Shown: positions 1 to 6,931, numbered from the stretch's first letter. The stretch is DNA of 15,531 nt from Kiritimatiellales bacterium (GCA_028692515.1 JAQUXG010000008.1:1-15531); one strand, 5' to 3'. Notes: generated by a model not told the origin, from the letters alone. Translations and numbers: made by a program.

Positions 1-2
1 AT

Positions 3-716
3 ATGTTTATGAAAAAAATACAACCGGAACAATTCACGGAACAGTTAAAATCCGTTTGCGGCGATAATTTGCAGTCGGTGATGCTGTACGGCTCGGCGGC
101 GGCGGGCGACTACGTCGAAAAAGGATCGGATTACAACCTGCTGATTGTGCTCAACGACTTGCAACCTTCGATTCTTCGGAATCTGGCCAAGCCGGTCGCG
201 GCATGGGAAAAAGCCGGCAACCCGACCCCATTGCTGTTCACGCGCAAACGGTTGGCGGAAGCCGCCGATGTCTTTCCGATTGAACTGCTCGATATGCGCG
301 ATTCGCGCAAGGTGCTCTTCGGCGACGACGTGATCGACGGCCTTGCGATCAGCACCGCGAATCTGCGGTTGCAAGTCGAACGCGAGCTGCGTTCCGCGCT
401 GATTCAGTTGCGCCGGAGCTATCTGTCTGCATCGGCCAACCCGCGCAAACTGGCGGCGTTGCTGAGTGGCTCACTTTCCGGCGTGCTGGTGATCTTCCGC
501 GCCGCGCTGCGGCTCTATGAGAGCCCGGTGCCGTCCGAAAAGTTCCAATCCTTGGAAAAACTGAACGCGCATGTGCCGGTGGCGGTCGATGATTTTCGTC
601 AGATCAACGGATTGAAAACCAGTGCGTTGAAAGTTAAAAATCTGGATGTGGAAAAACTGTTTGAGAATTATCTAAAATCGATTGAAGCCGTCGTTGATGC
701 GGTGGATCAACTTTAA
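3..716 (+). CDS. Nucleotidyltransferase-fold protein
   Basis: A 237-residue soluble protein with the core of the Pol-beta-like nucleotidyltransferase fold: LYGSAAAGDY at residues 28-37 gives the GS motif (G30, S31), followed by the strand SDYNLLIVL at 42-50. The second metal-binding aspartate of the usual D-x-D pair is asparagine (D43-Y44-N45), so transferase activity is uncertain. From general knowledge, D-x-N versions recur in uncharacterised members of this superfamily. The C-terminal half (about 120-237) is helical, as in the helical domain of kanamycin-nucleotidyltransferase-like proteins. No signal peptide or membrane segment is seen, so it is cytoplasmic. The start could be the first ATG or the ATG two codons later (position 9); the window begins too close to judge a ribosome binding site. 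The lemA-like gene follows 13 bases after the stop, so co-transcription is likely. Substrate unknown. Confidence 0.75.
   Translation: MFMKKIQPEQFTEQLKSVCGDNLQSVMLYGSAAAGDYVEKGSDYNLLIVLNDLQPSILRNLAKPVAAWEKAGNPTPLLFTRKRLAEAADVFPIELLDMRDSRKVLFGDDVIDGLAISTANLRLQVERELRSALIQLRRSYLSASANPRKLAALLSGSLSGVLVIFRAALRLYESPVPSEKFQSLEKLNAHVPVAVDDFRQINGLKTSALKVKNLDVEKLFENYLKSIEAVVDAVDQL
543..557. repeat. TTCCAA-N3-TTGGAA palindrome, within the nucleotidyltransferase gene
   Basis: TTCCAATCCTTGGAA, a perfect copy, encodes FQSLE (residues 181-185). Confidence 0.7.
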
Positions 717-729
717 AAAGGAGAATGCG

Positions 730-1281
730 ATGAAAAAAATATGGATTGGACTGGGAATTGTTCTGTTGTTGATTGTGATGATGGTTAGTTCCTACAACCA
801 TGTTGTCAGCTTACAAGAAAGTGTTGACCCTCAATGGGCCAATGTGGAAACGGTCATGCAGCGCCGCTTTGATCTGATTCCGAATCTGGTGAATACGGTG
901 AAAGGCTATGCCTCTCACGAAAAAGAACTGCTGACCAAAGTGACGGAGCTGCGCAGTCAGTGGGCGGCTGCCGGAACACCGGATGAAAAAGTCGCTGTCG
1001 CCAACCAGATGCAGGGCGCTCTCGGTCGCCTGATGATGGTGGCCGAAAACTATCCGGATCTTAAAGCCAACCAGAACTTTCTCGCCTTGCAGGATGAACT
1101 GGCCGGAACAGAAAACCGGATTTCGGTCGAACGCCGCCGCTATAATGAAGCGGTGAAGGCCTACAACGTTTCAATCCGCCGTTTCCCCGGCTCGATCTGG
1201 GCGGGAATGTTCGGGTTTGAACGCCGCACGCCATTTGAAGCCGCTCCGGAAGCTTCCGCTGTCCCGAAGGTCTCGTTCTAA
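730..1281 (+). CDS. lemA: LemA family protein
   Basis: A 183-residue protein, normal LemA length. An N-terminal membrane segment (about residues 4-20, IWIGLGIVLLLIVMMV) is followed by the typical LemA helical domain: V..QWANVETVMQRRFDLIPNLV, then VKGYASHEKELL, and the late signature AENYPDLKANQNF and ENRISVERRRYNEAVKAYN. It should sit in the inner membrane with the helical bundle outside. The molecular role of LemA proteins is poorly defined. The chosen ATG has a good ribosome binding site (AAGGAG at 718-723, six bases upstream); a longer in-frame reading from 682 lies inside the preceding gene and lacks support. LemA genes often neighbour TPM-domain (YgcG-like) genes; here the next gene is a TPR-LptD fusion instead. 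Confidence 0.93.
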   Translation: MKKIWIGLGIVLLLIVMMVSSYNHVVSLQESVDPQWANVETVMQRRFDLIPNLVNTVKGYASHEKELLTKVTELRSQWAAAGTPDEKVAVANQMQGALGRLMMVAENYPDLKANQNFLALQDELAGTENRISVERRRYNEAVKAYNVSIRRFPGSIWAGMFGFERRTPFEAAPEASAVPKVSF

Positions 1282-1312
1282 CGCTTTCTTCCAAACCTCC
1301 TGTCACGCCGGA

Positions 1313-1331
1313 GTCCCGCTGAGAGCGGGAC
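1313..1331. repeat. Perfect hairpin in the lemA-lptD spacer
   Basis: GTCCCGCT-GAG-AGCGGGAC forms an 8 bp perfect stem with a 3-base loop, 31 bases after the lemA stop. No T tract follows on either strand, so an intrinsic terminator is not supported. The surrounding wording (cgccgga before, cgaagg after) resembles short interspersed palindromic elements. It could be such an element, or an mRNA processing or stability hairpin separating lemA from the lptD fusion. Confidence 0.5.
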
Positions 1332-1396
1332 GAAGGTGGATGGAAATCAAGGCTTCGCTCTTGCCAATGCGGGAGGGCTTCCGTACTCTCTGGCGC

Positions 1397-4300
1397 ATGA
1401 ATTTGAAACAGAACTGCGCACATTTCGCGAAATTCCTGGCCGTCTTTACTCTGCTGACCGCGACGGGCTGTTCAACAGCGCTTCCGTATCAGGAAAGCCG
1501 CGCCGGGAATTATTTTTATCTCAACCCATTGTCTCATAAGCCGGCGACATCGAAGGATCATTTGGCGTATGTCCAGTCGCTCCGGGATCAGGGCCATCTT
1601 ACGCGCGCCCGGGAGCAGGCTGAGGTTCTGGTAAAGCGCTGGCCTGATAGCGCTGAAGCGGCGGCTGCCAAGCAGGCCGTTGCGGACATTTATTTTGAGC
1701 AGGGAAAAAATCAGAAAGCATTCACGGCTTACGAGGAACTGATTAAGCAGTATTACACCGGCATCAAAGATTATGATGCCATTCTTGACCGCCAGTACAC
1801 GCTCGCAACGAAAGAAATGAACCGGAAACGGATGCGCTGGCTTTTCGGCGGTTACCGTGCGCCGGAGCGGGCTGTGCCGTTGTTTGAGTCCATCATCCAG
1901 AACGCGCCGCAATGGGAACGTGCCCCCGAAATGCAATACATGATCGGGCAGGCCTACCAGAAGAATGATGAGCAGGAAATGGCGGTCGTCGCTTACTCCA
2001 CGGTTGAATATCGTTATCCGGACAGCTCCTTTGCCGAAAAATCCGCCGTTGCAAAACTCGACAGCTTCAAAGAGCTGGTGGAATCTGTTCCTTACAGCGT
2101 GGACATCCGCGAGCAGGCTCAGCTTTCTGCTGGAATGTTCCCGGAGCTCTACACCAACTCGCAGCACATCGCCGAAGTGCAGATGTTCAGCAACAACCTC
2201 CGGGACCTCTCCGCGCAGTACAACTATGAAATCGGCCAGTTTTACGAGCGGGTTCCTCGTCCGGCACGCAACGAGTCCGCCGCGATTTACTATCGCAAAG
2301 TGAACGATCAATTTGCGGGAACCCAATATGCCGCGCTGGCCGCCGAACGCCTGCGCGTTCTTTTCCCGGGCGGCGATGTAATGCTCGCTGACGGCACGAA
2401 AGCACCGATTCGTCCTGCCGGCGGAGGCGTTGCCGCAGGTGCCGGTATTGGCACCGGCACCGGCTCTGCGGTCCGGGTTGAGCCCAAAGAACTTCCGGCG
2501 CGAACCGTTACCGATCCGGACGCCATTGAAGTCACCGCTGATCGTCTGGAATATTCCGGCGACCTGTTGGTTGGCGAAGGCAATGTGGCGGTTCAGCAGA
2601 CCGGTGCCAGTCTGCAGGCCGATCGCGTGACCGTGAATTCCGAAACCGGCGAGATCCGCGCCAGTGGAAATGTTCTGATGATTCGCGAAGACAACCGCTG
2701 GGAAGGACAGGAACTGGTTTATAACTACAAGACGCGCGAGGGAACCTTCGGTAAATCCTTCATGTATTTTGATCCGGCCTATATCACCGCGGATCGCACC
2801 GAGCGGATTTCCACTAATGAATTTGTGATGTATAACGCCACGATCACCACCTGCTCCGGGGAAAATCCGGCGGTTTACGTCAAGGCGAAAGAGGTTCGGG
2901 TGCTGGATGAGAAGAAAGCCAGCGGCGTTTTTCTAAAAGCCAAACACGTCACCTTCTACGTTGGCCCCGTTCCGGTTTTCTACACACCGGTATGGCAACG
3001 TCACCTCGGCTATCGCGTGTTTACCTGGACGGTGGGCGTTGGTGGAAATCTAGGAGCCTTTGTAATGGGCCGCGCCACGCTGCATCCCACCGAATGGCTG
3101 ACCTCCATCACGCATTTCGACCTCTATTCCGCCCGCGGGCTGGGATTGGGTCAGGACTTTAAATGGACGACTCCGCACGGCAAGGGCGGCATTGAGACCT
3201 ACTACATCAATGACGGCGATCCGTATGGCGGCAAGAACGATAATGCGATTGAAAAAGCCTTGATCGATTCAGAACGCTATCGTGTGAAAATCACGCATCA
3301 CGAACAGATCGACGACGAAACCTATTTCGCCACCCAGATCAACTGGCTCAGCGACCCGATGATCCTCCGGGATTTCTTTAACGACGAGTATGCGCGTTCG
3401 GCCAATCCGGAAAATTATGCGGTGGTGCAGCGTTCCACCGAAGACTACGCGGCCAGCCTGCGGATTGATCATCGCATGAACGACTTCTACACAGCAGTGG
3501 ACCGCAATCCTGAGTTAACCTACGACCGGTACCGCTCACAGATCGGCGAATCACCGTTTGTCTTCGAGAGCGAGAATAGCGCGGTGTATCTTGACAGCCT
3601 GCATTCCTCAACGAATGCTCCGCTGATTCCTGACTACAACAGCGTCCGTTTGGATACGCACAATCAGGTCTTCCTGCCGTTGCGCTTTGACGAGTTCTTC
3701 AACGTCATCCCGCGCGCCGGTTACCGCGGCACCTGGTACAGCAACACCCCTGGCGGCGACGCGAAACTGCGGAATATGTTTGAGCTCGGCACGCTGACCT
3801 CCTTCAAGGCCTATAAGACGCTGACCGAGAAGAGCAGTTACTTTGGAACCGGCCTGCAGCATATCGTTGAGCCGTATGCCGACTACAGCTACCGCTACTC
3901 GACGGTTCACACCAACGAGCTGTATCAGTTCGATTCCATCGATGCGCTCGACGAGCAGAACGCCATTCTCTTCGGAACGCGCAACCTCCTGCAGAGCAAG
4001 CGTGGCGCCAAGAGGATTGCGAACGTGCTCGATAGCGATATCCACACCTCCTACCGCGTTGATCCGGCGAGCGGAGAAAAGCGGTTTGGTAATCTCGTGG
4101 CGGATGCAGAGATGAGCCTGACCGATAATCTCTATCTGCGGGCCGGTGCTGAGTATAACTGGTACACCCGCGAATTAAGTCCCGCCAACGCGCGCATTAA
4201 ATGGGTCACCGAAGACCAGAGCGAATACAGTTTTGAATACCGCTATCTGGCCGGAACCCGTTCGCTCTTCACACCGCGGGCCAGACTCTTCCCGAACGAC

Positions 4301-4492
4301 AAGTGGTCCTACGAACTTTCCGCCAGCTACGACAGCCTGTACGACGAGTGGTATGAGCGCAAGATTCTCATCAACCATAAGTTCGACTGCATTGGCATGG
4401 GCGTCGGCCTGAAAATCGACAAAGACGACCAGCCGATGTTATGGCTCCAGTTCTGGCTGAACGCTTTCCCGGAAAGCCTTCTGAATCTCTAG
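1397..4492 (+). CDS. lptD: Lipoprotein TPR (BamD-like) - LptD LPS-assembly fusion
   Basis: A single unbroken frame of 1031 residues. Residues 1-25 form a lipoprotein signal ending in LTATGC, with C25 the predicted lipidated cysteine. Residues ~50-325 are helical TPR-like repeats (for example AREQAEVLVKRWPDS, AVADIYFEQGKNQKA, YMIGQAYQKNDEQEMAV), the style of BamD/YfiO. A Gly/Ala/Thr-rich linker (~339-365) leads to an OstA/LptA-like jelly roll (~375-475, VTADRLEYSGD...GEGNV). From ~480 the LptD region begins with the signature TTCSGENPAVYV and GPVPVFYTPVWQ, then a long beta-rich barrel to the C-terminus. LptD inserts lipopolysaccharide into the outer leaflet of the outer membrane. Besides C25, the mature chain has only C486 and C998, matching the ends joined by disulfides in E. 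coli LptD. Start: this ATG gives a clean lipoprotein signal; ATG 1367 (ten residues longer) is possible, and neither has a strong ribosome binding site. Confidence 0.9.
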   Translation: MNLKQNCAHFAKFLAVFTLLTATGCSTALPYQESRAGNYFYLNPLSHKPATSKDHLAYVQSLRDQGHLTRAREQAEVLVKRWPDSAEAAAAKQAVADIYFEQGKNQKAFTAYEELIKQYYTGIKDYDAILDRQYTLATKEMNRKRMRWLFGGYRAPERAVPLFESIIQNAPQWERAPEMQYMIGQAYQKNDEQEMAVVAYSTVEYRYPDSSFAEKSAVAKLDSFKELVESVPYSVDIREQAQLSAGMFPELYTNSQHIAEVQMFSNNLRDLSAQYNYEIGQFYERVPRPARNESAAIYYRKVNDQFAGTQYAALAAERLRVLFPGGDVMLADGTKAPIRPAGGGVAAGAGIGTGTGSAVRVEPKELPARTVTDPDAIEVTADRLEYSGDLLVGEGNVAVQQTGASLQADRVTVNSETGEIRASGNVLMIREDNRWEGQELVYNYKTREGTFGKSFMYFDPAYITADRTERISTNEFVMYNATITTCSGENPAVYVKAKEVRVLDEKKASGVFLKAKHVTFYVGPVPVFYTPVWQRHLGYRVFTWTVGVGGNLGAFVMGRATLHPTEWLTSITHFDLYSARGLGLGQDFKWTTPHGKGGIETYYINDGDPYGGKNDNAIEKALIDSERYRVKITHHEQIDDETYFATQINWLSDPMILRDFFNDEYARSANPENYAVVQRSTEDYAASLRIDHRMNDFYTAVDRNPELTYDRYRSQIGESPFVFESENSAVYLDSLHSSTNAPLIPDYNSVRLDTHNQVFLPLRFDEFFNVIPRAGYRGTWYSNTPGGDAKLRNMFELGTLTSFKAYKTLTEKSSYFGTGLQHIVEPYADYSYRYSTVHTNELYQFDSIDALDEQNAILFGTRNLLQSKRGAKRIANVLDSDIHTSYRVDPASGEKRFGNLVADAEMSLTDNLYLRAGAEYNWYTRELSPANARIKWVTEDQSEYSFEYRYLAGTRSLFTPRARLFPNDKWSYELSASYDSLYDEWYERKILINHKFDCIGMGVGLKIDKDDQPMLWLQFWLNAFPESLLNL

Positions 4493-4628
4493 AGCAGTTA
4501 ATGGTTTAATTGCCGTAGATGGTGTTGTTGCCGGTGGCATAAATAGTTGCTCAGGCAATGCACACAGTCACTCGGTTTGTCGCCAACTTGATCATTGAGA
4601 AATAATGGAATGCTCATCGGAATAACTG

Positions 4629-4633
4629 AAGGA
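4629..4633 (+). promoter_or_regulatory. Ribosome binding site of the metallophosphoesterase
   Basis: AAGGA lies six bases before ATG 4640. It decides the start: the frame is open further upstream to a TTG at 4595, but that longer form would put 15 polar residues before an otherwise normal signal peptide. Confidence 0.7.
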
Positions 4634-4639
4634 TCAAAA

Positions 4640-5905
4640 ATGGGACTGAGCGGATTTTACTTATTGTGGATCGAGTTGGTTTTAATCGCGTTGATTGGGA
4701 GTGGCATGCCGGGCGTTGCCTCCGGGGAAGTTTCGATTCCGGGAGATTATTATGCCTCACGGGCGGATAAAGTTCCCGAGCGGATTATTCTCTCTTATTC
4801 TGACGATCCAGCGACAACCATCTCGGTCACATGGAGAACCGGGGACGGGGTGGACTCTCCCGAAGCGCAAATTGCCCTTGCCGGAAACAATAAGGCATCG
4901 CTTGAATCCAATGCGGTTTCGGAAAAAGCGGTCAGCCAGTCTTTGGCAATTGGAACCAAAACCGTTTATCAGATCAAGCAGCATTCGGTTACGTTTCGGG
5001 GGCTTTTGCCGGATACGGCGTATTGCTACAGAGTGGAAGGCGGCGGTGAATGGAGTGAGTGGTTTCAGTTCAGAACCGCCAGCACGTCACCGAAGCCTTT
5101 CCGGTTTATCTATCTGGGGGATGCTCAGACAGAACTCAAAGAACATTTTTCAAGAGTTGTGAGAAGCGCCTTTGCCCATGCGGGTGACGCGGCTTTCGTA
5201 ATCCATGCCGGAGACCTCGTTTCCAAATCGCTCAGTGATAATTGGTGGGGTGACTGGTTCGATGCGCTTGGCTTTATTTCAGGAACGGTTCCGCAGCTTC
5301 CGGTTCCCGGAAATCATGAGTACATTGGCCGGGATCAGATAACACCGTTGTGGCGGGCGCAGTTTACACTGCCTGAGAACGGCTTGGATGGATTGGAAGA
5401 AACCTCCTATTACATCGATTATCAGGGGGTGAAGTTTGTTTTTTTAAACAGCAGTGAGCAACCCGAAAAACAGGCCGTTTGGCTCGATCGTCTTCTTGCA
5501 AAAAACAAGAGCAAATGGACCATCGTTACACTGCATCACCCGATGTATAACACCGGGGACATGCGAAGTACCGACCGGTACAGTAAAATTTTTGTTCCAA
5601 TATTTGATGCACACGATGTCGATCTTGTTTTGCAGGGTCATGATCATACCTATGCCCGAACATATAAACTTTCCGGAAATAAGGTCGTTGGAGAAAACCG
5701 GCGCGGAACGGTTTATGTGACATCCGTTTCAGGGGGCAAAATGTACGGTAAAAACGATGCCTATCTGGATCTAATGGCAACATATGCGCTGGATACCCAG
5801 ACCTTTCAAATTATCTCAATCGATAACAGGCGGCTCCATTATGAGGCCTGGGCAGCCTCCGGCGAATTACTGGACTCTTTTGATCTGGCCAAAGACAAAG
5901 AATAA
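4640..5905 (+). CDS. Secreted Fn3/purple-acid-phosphatase-type metallophosphoesterase
   Basis: A 421-residue exported protein. A signal peptide (residues 1 to ~29, hydrophobic YLLWIELVLIALIGSG, then VASG/EV) is followed by a purple-acid-phosphatase N-terminal Fn3-like domain (~45-145, RIILSYSDDPATTISVTW; LLPDTAYCYRV) and a calcineurin-like phosphoesterase domain. Metal-ligand motifs are in order: GDAQ (D161), HAGDL (D192), GNHE (N225, H226), HHP (H299/H300) and GHDH (H334, H336). It should hydrolyse phosphate esters in the periplasm or outside the cell; the substrate cannot be read. The tyrosine of the plant/animal GDxxY motif, a ligand of the ferric ion, is serine here (S195), so a true purple di-iron centre is doubtful. 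It stands alone, 147 bases after lptD, with ssrA converging on it 70 bases downstream. No clear terminator follows. Confidence 0.9.
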   Translation: MGLSGFYLLWIELVLIALIGSGMPGVASGEVSIPGDYYASRADKVPERIILSYSDDPATTISVTWRTGDGVDSPEAQIALAGNNKASLESNAVSEKAVSQSLAIGTKTVYQIKQHSVTFRGLLPDTAYCYRVEGGGEWSEWFQFRTASTSPKPFRFIYLGDAQTELKEHFSRVVRSAFAHAGDAAFVIHAGDLVSKSLSDNWWGDWFDALGFISGTVPQLPVPGNHEYIGRDQITPLWRAQFTLPENGLDGLEETSYYIDYQGVKFVFLNSSEQPEKQAVWLDRLLAKNKSKWTIVTLHHPMYNTGDMRSTDRYSKIFVPIFDAHDVDLVLQGHDHTYARTYKLSGNKVVGENRRGTVYVTSVSGGKMYGKNDAYLDLMATYALDTQTFQIISIDNRRLHYEAWAASGELLDSFDLAKDKE

Positions 5906-5956
5906 CCGGCCCGCGTGAGTCGCGGAACACCTGCCTTTATCAAGGCTGCAGCGCGG

Positions 5957-5977
5957 CACTTTTGCGCAGCAAAAGTG
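5957..5977. terminator. Hairpin at the ssrA 3' end (terminator-like, no T tract)
   Basis: CACTTTTGC-GCA-GCAAAAGTG is a perfect 9 bp stem with a 3-base loop. It overlaps the last two bases of the CCA end of ssrA and lies between the converging phosphoesterase and ssrA. Neither strand has a run of T after the stem, so it may act as a 3' processing signal rather than an intrinsic terminator. A weaker GCCTT/AAGGC hairpin lies at about 5933-5946. Confidence 0.4.
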
Positions 5978-6332
5978 GTGGAGGCGGGGGGAATCGAACC
6001 CCCGTCCGCCTAAGCGTCACAACAGCTTCTACGTGTGTAGTCTGCCTTTAAGGTCTCGCCTTCGTGACTGTCAGCAGACAGGGCCATCACGAACGCCAGC
6101 ATCCTGTTGGTTTTCGCTCCTTCACCCGGCTGCCCGATGTCGGAACTATCCTGCTGTCGTCGCCTTCATCCTCTCAGCAGGTGTCAGAGGGAAGACGTCG
6201 AGCCTTTATTTAGGCTGCGAGTGCGTACTGTTCGTTGGCACTTATTGTTTTTGCCGGCTTTTTTACGAGGCCAACCGACACCCTCGACACGCCACTGAAG
6301 CTTCAACTTAAACGTCGAAACCAGTCGCCCCC
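5976..6332 (-). ncRNA. ssrA: Transfer-messenger RNA (tmRNA)
   Basis: Read on the minus strand, the 5' end is GGGGGCGACTGGTTTCGACG, a canonical tmRNA start. The 3' end is GACGGGGGTTCGATTCCCCC, then CGCCTCC and an encoded ACCA, the T arm and acceptor end of the tRNA-like domain. GGGGGCG at the 5' end pairs with CGCCTCC at the 3' end (7 bp, one G-U), which fixes both ends; the mature RNA is 357 bases. The tag reading frame runs from GCC at 6239 to TAA at 6210 and encodes ANEQYALAA, close to E. coli ANDENYALAA. tmRNA with SmpB rescues stalled ribosomes and marks the nascent protein for proteolysis. One-piece form, not the permuted two-piece type. It is transcribed toward the phosphoesterase gene. 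Confidence 0.97.
6210..6239 (-). other. tmRNA proteolysis-tag reading frame
   Basis: Minus-strand codons GCC AAC GAA CAG TAC GCA CTC GCA GCC TAA encode ANEQYALAA and a stop. The resume codon was placed by alignment to the E. coli tmRNA, where the same number of bases follows the preceding A-rich stretch. The terminal YALAA is the degron recognised by ClpXP-type proteases. Confidence 0.9.
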
Positions 6333-6347
6333 GTTAAGGAGATAGAA

Positions 6348-6375
6348 ATTGTCGCACAAAGCGGCTGGAAGGCAA
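6348..6375 (-). promoter_or_regulatory. Possible sigma-70-type promoter for ssrA
   Basis: On the minus strand TTGCCT (6375-6370), a 16-base spacer and GACAAT (6353-6348) match the -35 and -10 boxes at 4 of 6 bases each. Transcription would start a few bases before the mature 5' end at 6332, leaving a short leader for RNase P to remove. The match is weak and is placed mainly by position. Confidence 0.28.
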
Positions 6376-6399
6376 GCAGAGAGTGGACGGGTGGATTAA

Positions 6400-6492
6400 C
6401 GCATTTTCGGGAATCCATTCGTCAGAATCCCGGCTGTTTATTCGCTCATCGAGCGCCGCCTCCCGGAGAAGTACGAAACGCTGATGGACTAA
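6400..6492 (+). pseudogene. Possible 3' remnant of a lost gene
   Basis: A plus-strand frame without a start codon (a stop lies just before it) encodes about 30 residues ending PAVYSLIERRLPEKYETLMD and TAA. Codon choice resembles the neighbouring genes, and a strong hairpin terminator begins two bases after the stop, the arrangement expected for the tail of a gene. No family is recognised. It may instead be a chance open stretch. Confidence 0.28.
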
Positions 6493-6494
6493 AA

Positions 6495-6529
6495 TAAAAT
6501 TCCGCCCGGTATTGTCGGGCGGGATTTTA
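6495..6529. terminator. Strong, probably bidirectional intrinsic terminator
   Basis: A 14 bp stem (6495-6508 with 6516-6529, one G-T pair) surrounds a 7-base loop. The GC core CCGCCCG/CGGGCGG is flanked by A-rich sequence on the left and TTTT on the right, giving a U tract for transcripts from either side. The only plus-strand candidate upstream is the remnant ending at 6492; on the minus strand it would block read-through from the DUF456 direction into ssrA. Confidence 0.65.
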
Positions 6530-6532
6530 AAA

Positions 6533-6585
6533 TTGTAGGGCGGGGTCCGTGACCCCGCCTCCGCGATCACGGATCACGGCTACAA
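6533..6585. repeat. REP-like palindromic element
   Basis: TTGTAG (6533-6538) and its inverse CTACAA (6580-6585) bracket a perfect 9 bp hairpin GGCGGGGTC-CGT-GACCCCGCC (6539-6559) and a tandem gatcacg pair (6565-6578). The right edge (tcacgg..cacggctaca) is echoed at about 6884-6902 (tcacggcctgcggctaca), suggesting a family of small interspersed elements. Function unknown. Confidence 0.55.
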
Positions 6586-6675
6586 GTAAATTTGAAAATG
6601 ACACGGTGTTACCTGCTTTTGCGGAGCCTTTTTCGCCCGCTGGGCGCAGATATAGTGTGACCCTGTTTTGCCTTT

Positions 6676-6690
6676 ATCCAAGGTTCGGAA
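6676..6690. repeat. TTCCAA-N3-TTGGAA palindrome, degenerate
   Basis: ATCCAAGGTTCGGAA matches 10 of the 12 defined positions, 16 bases before a perfect copy. Confidence 0.45.
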
Positions 6691-6706
6691 GATTGAAGAA
6701 AAACTC

Positions 6707-6721
6707 TTCCAATGATTGGAA
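6707..6721. repeat. TTCCAA-N3-TTGGAA palindrome, intergenic
   Basis: TTCCAATGATTGGAA, a perfect copy in the gene-poor region; identical to the copy at 6912. Confidence 0.75.
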
Positions 6722-6759
6722 TCATTAAACGGATCACGGCCATTTGATGAAATGGTGAC

Positions 6760-6786
6760 AATGATTTTGCCCTCAATGGTTTTGCC
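6760..6786. repeat. Two-copy AATGATTTTGCC repeat, 15-base period
   Basis: AATGATTTTGCC (6760-6771) and AATGGTTTTGCC (6775-6786) differ at one base and are separated by CTC. They lie between two TTCCAA-N3-TTGGAA palindromes. No coding role is apparent. Confidence 0.5.
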
Positions 6787-6911
6787 AAAAGCTGATTCAC
6801 CCGTTCCCGGCCGTGTATATCGGCGTAATTGCCGCTTCGTTGCCCCGCGTTCGCGGAGCCCGGCTCGCCGGCTCGGTTTGCCGTCACGGCCTGCGGCTAC
6901 AGGAGCCTCTT

Positions 6912-6926
6912 TTCCAATGATTGGAA
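6912..6926. repeat. TTCCAA-N3-TTGGAA palindrome, just past the DUF456 stop
   Basis: TTCCAATGATTGGAA lies five bases beyond the end of the DUF456 gene; with flanking bases the arms extend to TTTTCCAA/TTGGAAAA. No U tract follows on the minus strand, so it is not a standard terminator of that gene. Confidence 0.75.
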
Positions 6927-6931
6927 AAAAA

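Larger units (their letters stand above)
6333..6931. other. Gene-poor region between ssrA and the DUF456 gene
   Basis: About 600 bases with no convincing intact gene. It holds a possible gene remnant (6400-6492), a strong hairpin (6495-6529), a palindrome-rich REP-like element (6533-6585), TTCCAA-N3-TTGGAA palindromes (6676-6690 degenerate, 6707-6721, 6912-6926), a 15-base-period AATGATTTTGCC repeat (6760-6786) and a GC-rich hairpin-rich stretch (about 6826-6903) sharing wording with the REP-like element. The open frames here are short, overlap these repeats and resemble no known protein. Confidence 0.6.

Noticed and set aside
1217..1396. N-terminal extension of the TPR-LptD frame back to 1217
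   Set aside because: It overlaps the end of lemA and would bury the lipoprotein signal peptide 60 residues inside the protein.
1472..2326. A 284-codon open frame on the minus strand opposite the TPR-LptD gene
   Set aside because: It is antisense to a clear gene, has no recognisable domain, and its low-complexity residue pattern follows from the codons of the plus-strand gene.
5957..5977. Phage attachment site at the ssrA 3' end
   Set aside because: No second copy of the ssrA 3' end and no integrase gene occur in the window, so an integrated element is not supported.
6033..6311. Plus-strand open frames across the ssrA gene
   Set aside because: The DNA is fully explained by tmRNA, and the frames have no domain or ribosome binding site.
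6676..6926. Palindromic repeats as a CRISPR array
   Set aside because: The repeats are 15 bases long, irregularly spaced, also present in coding sequence, and there are no cas genes.
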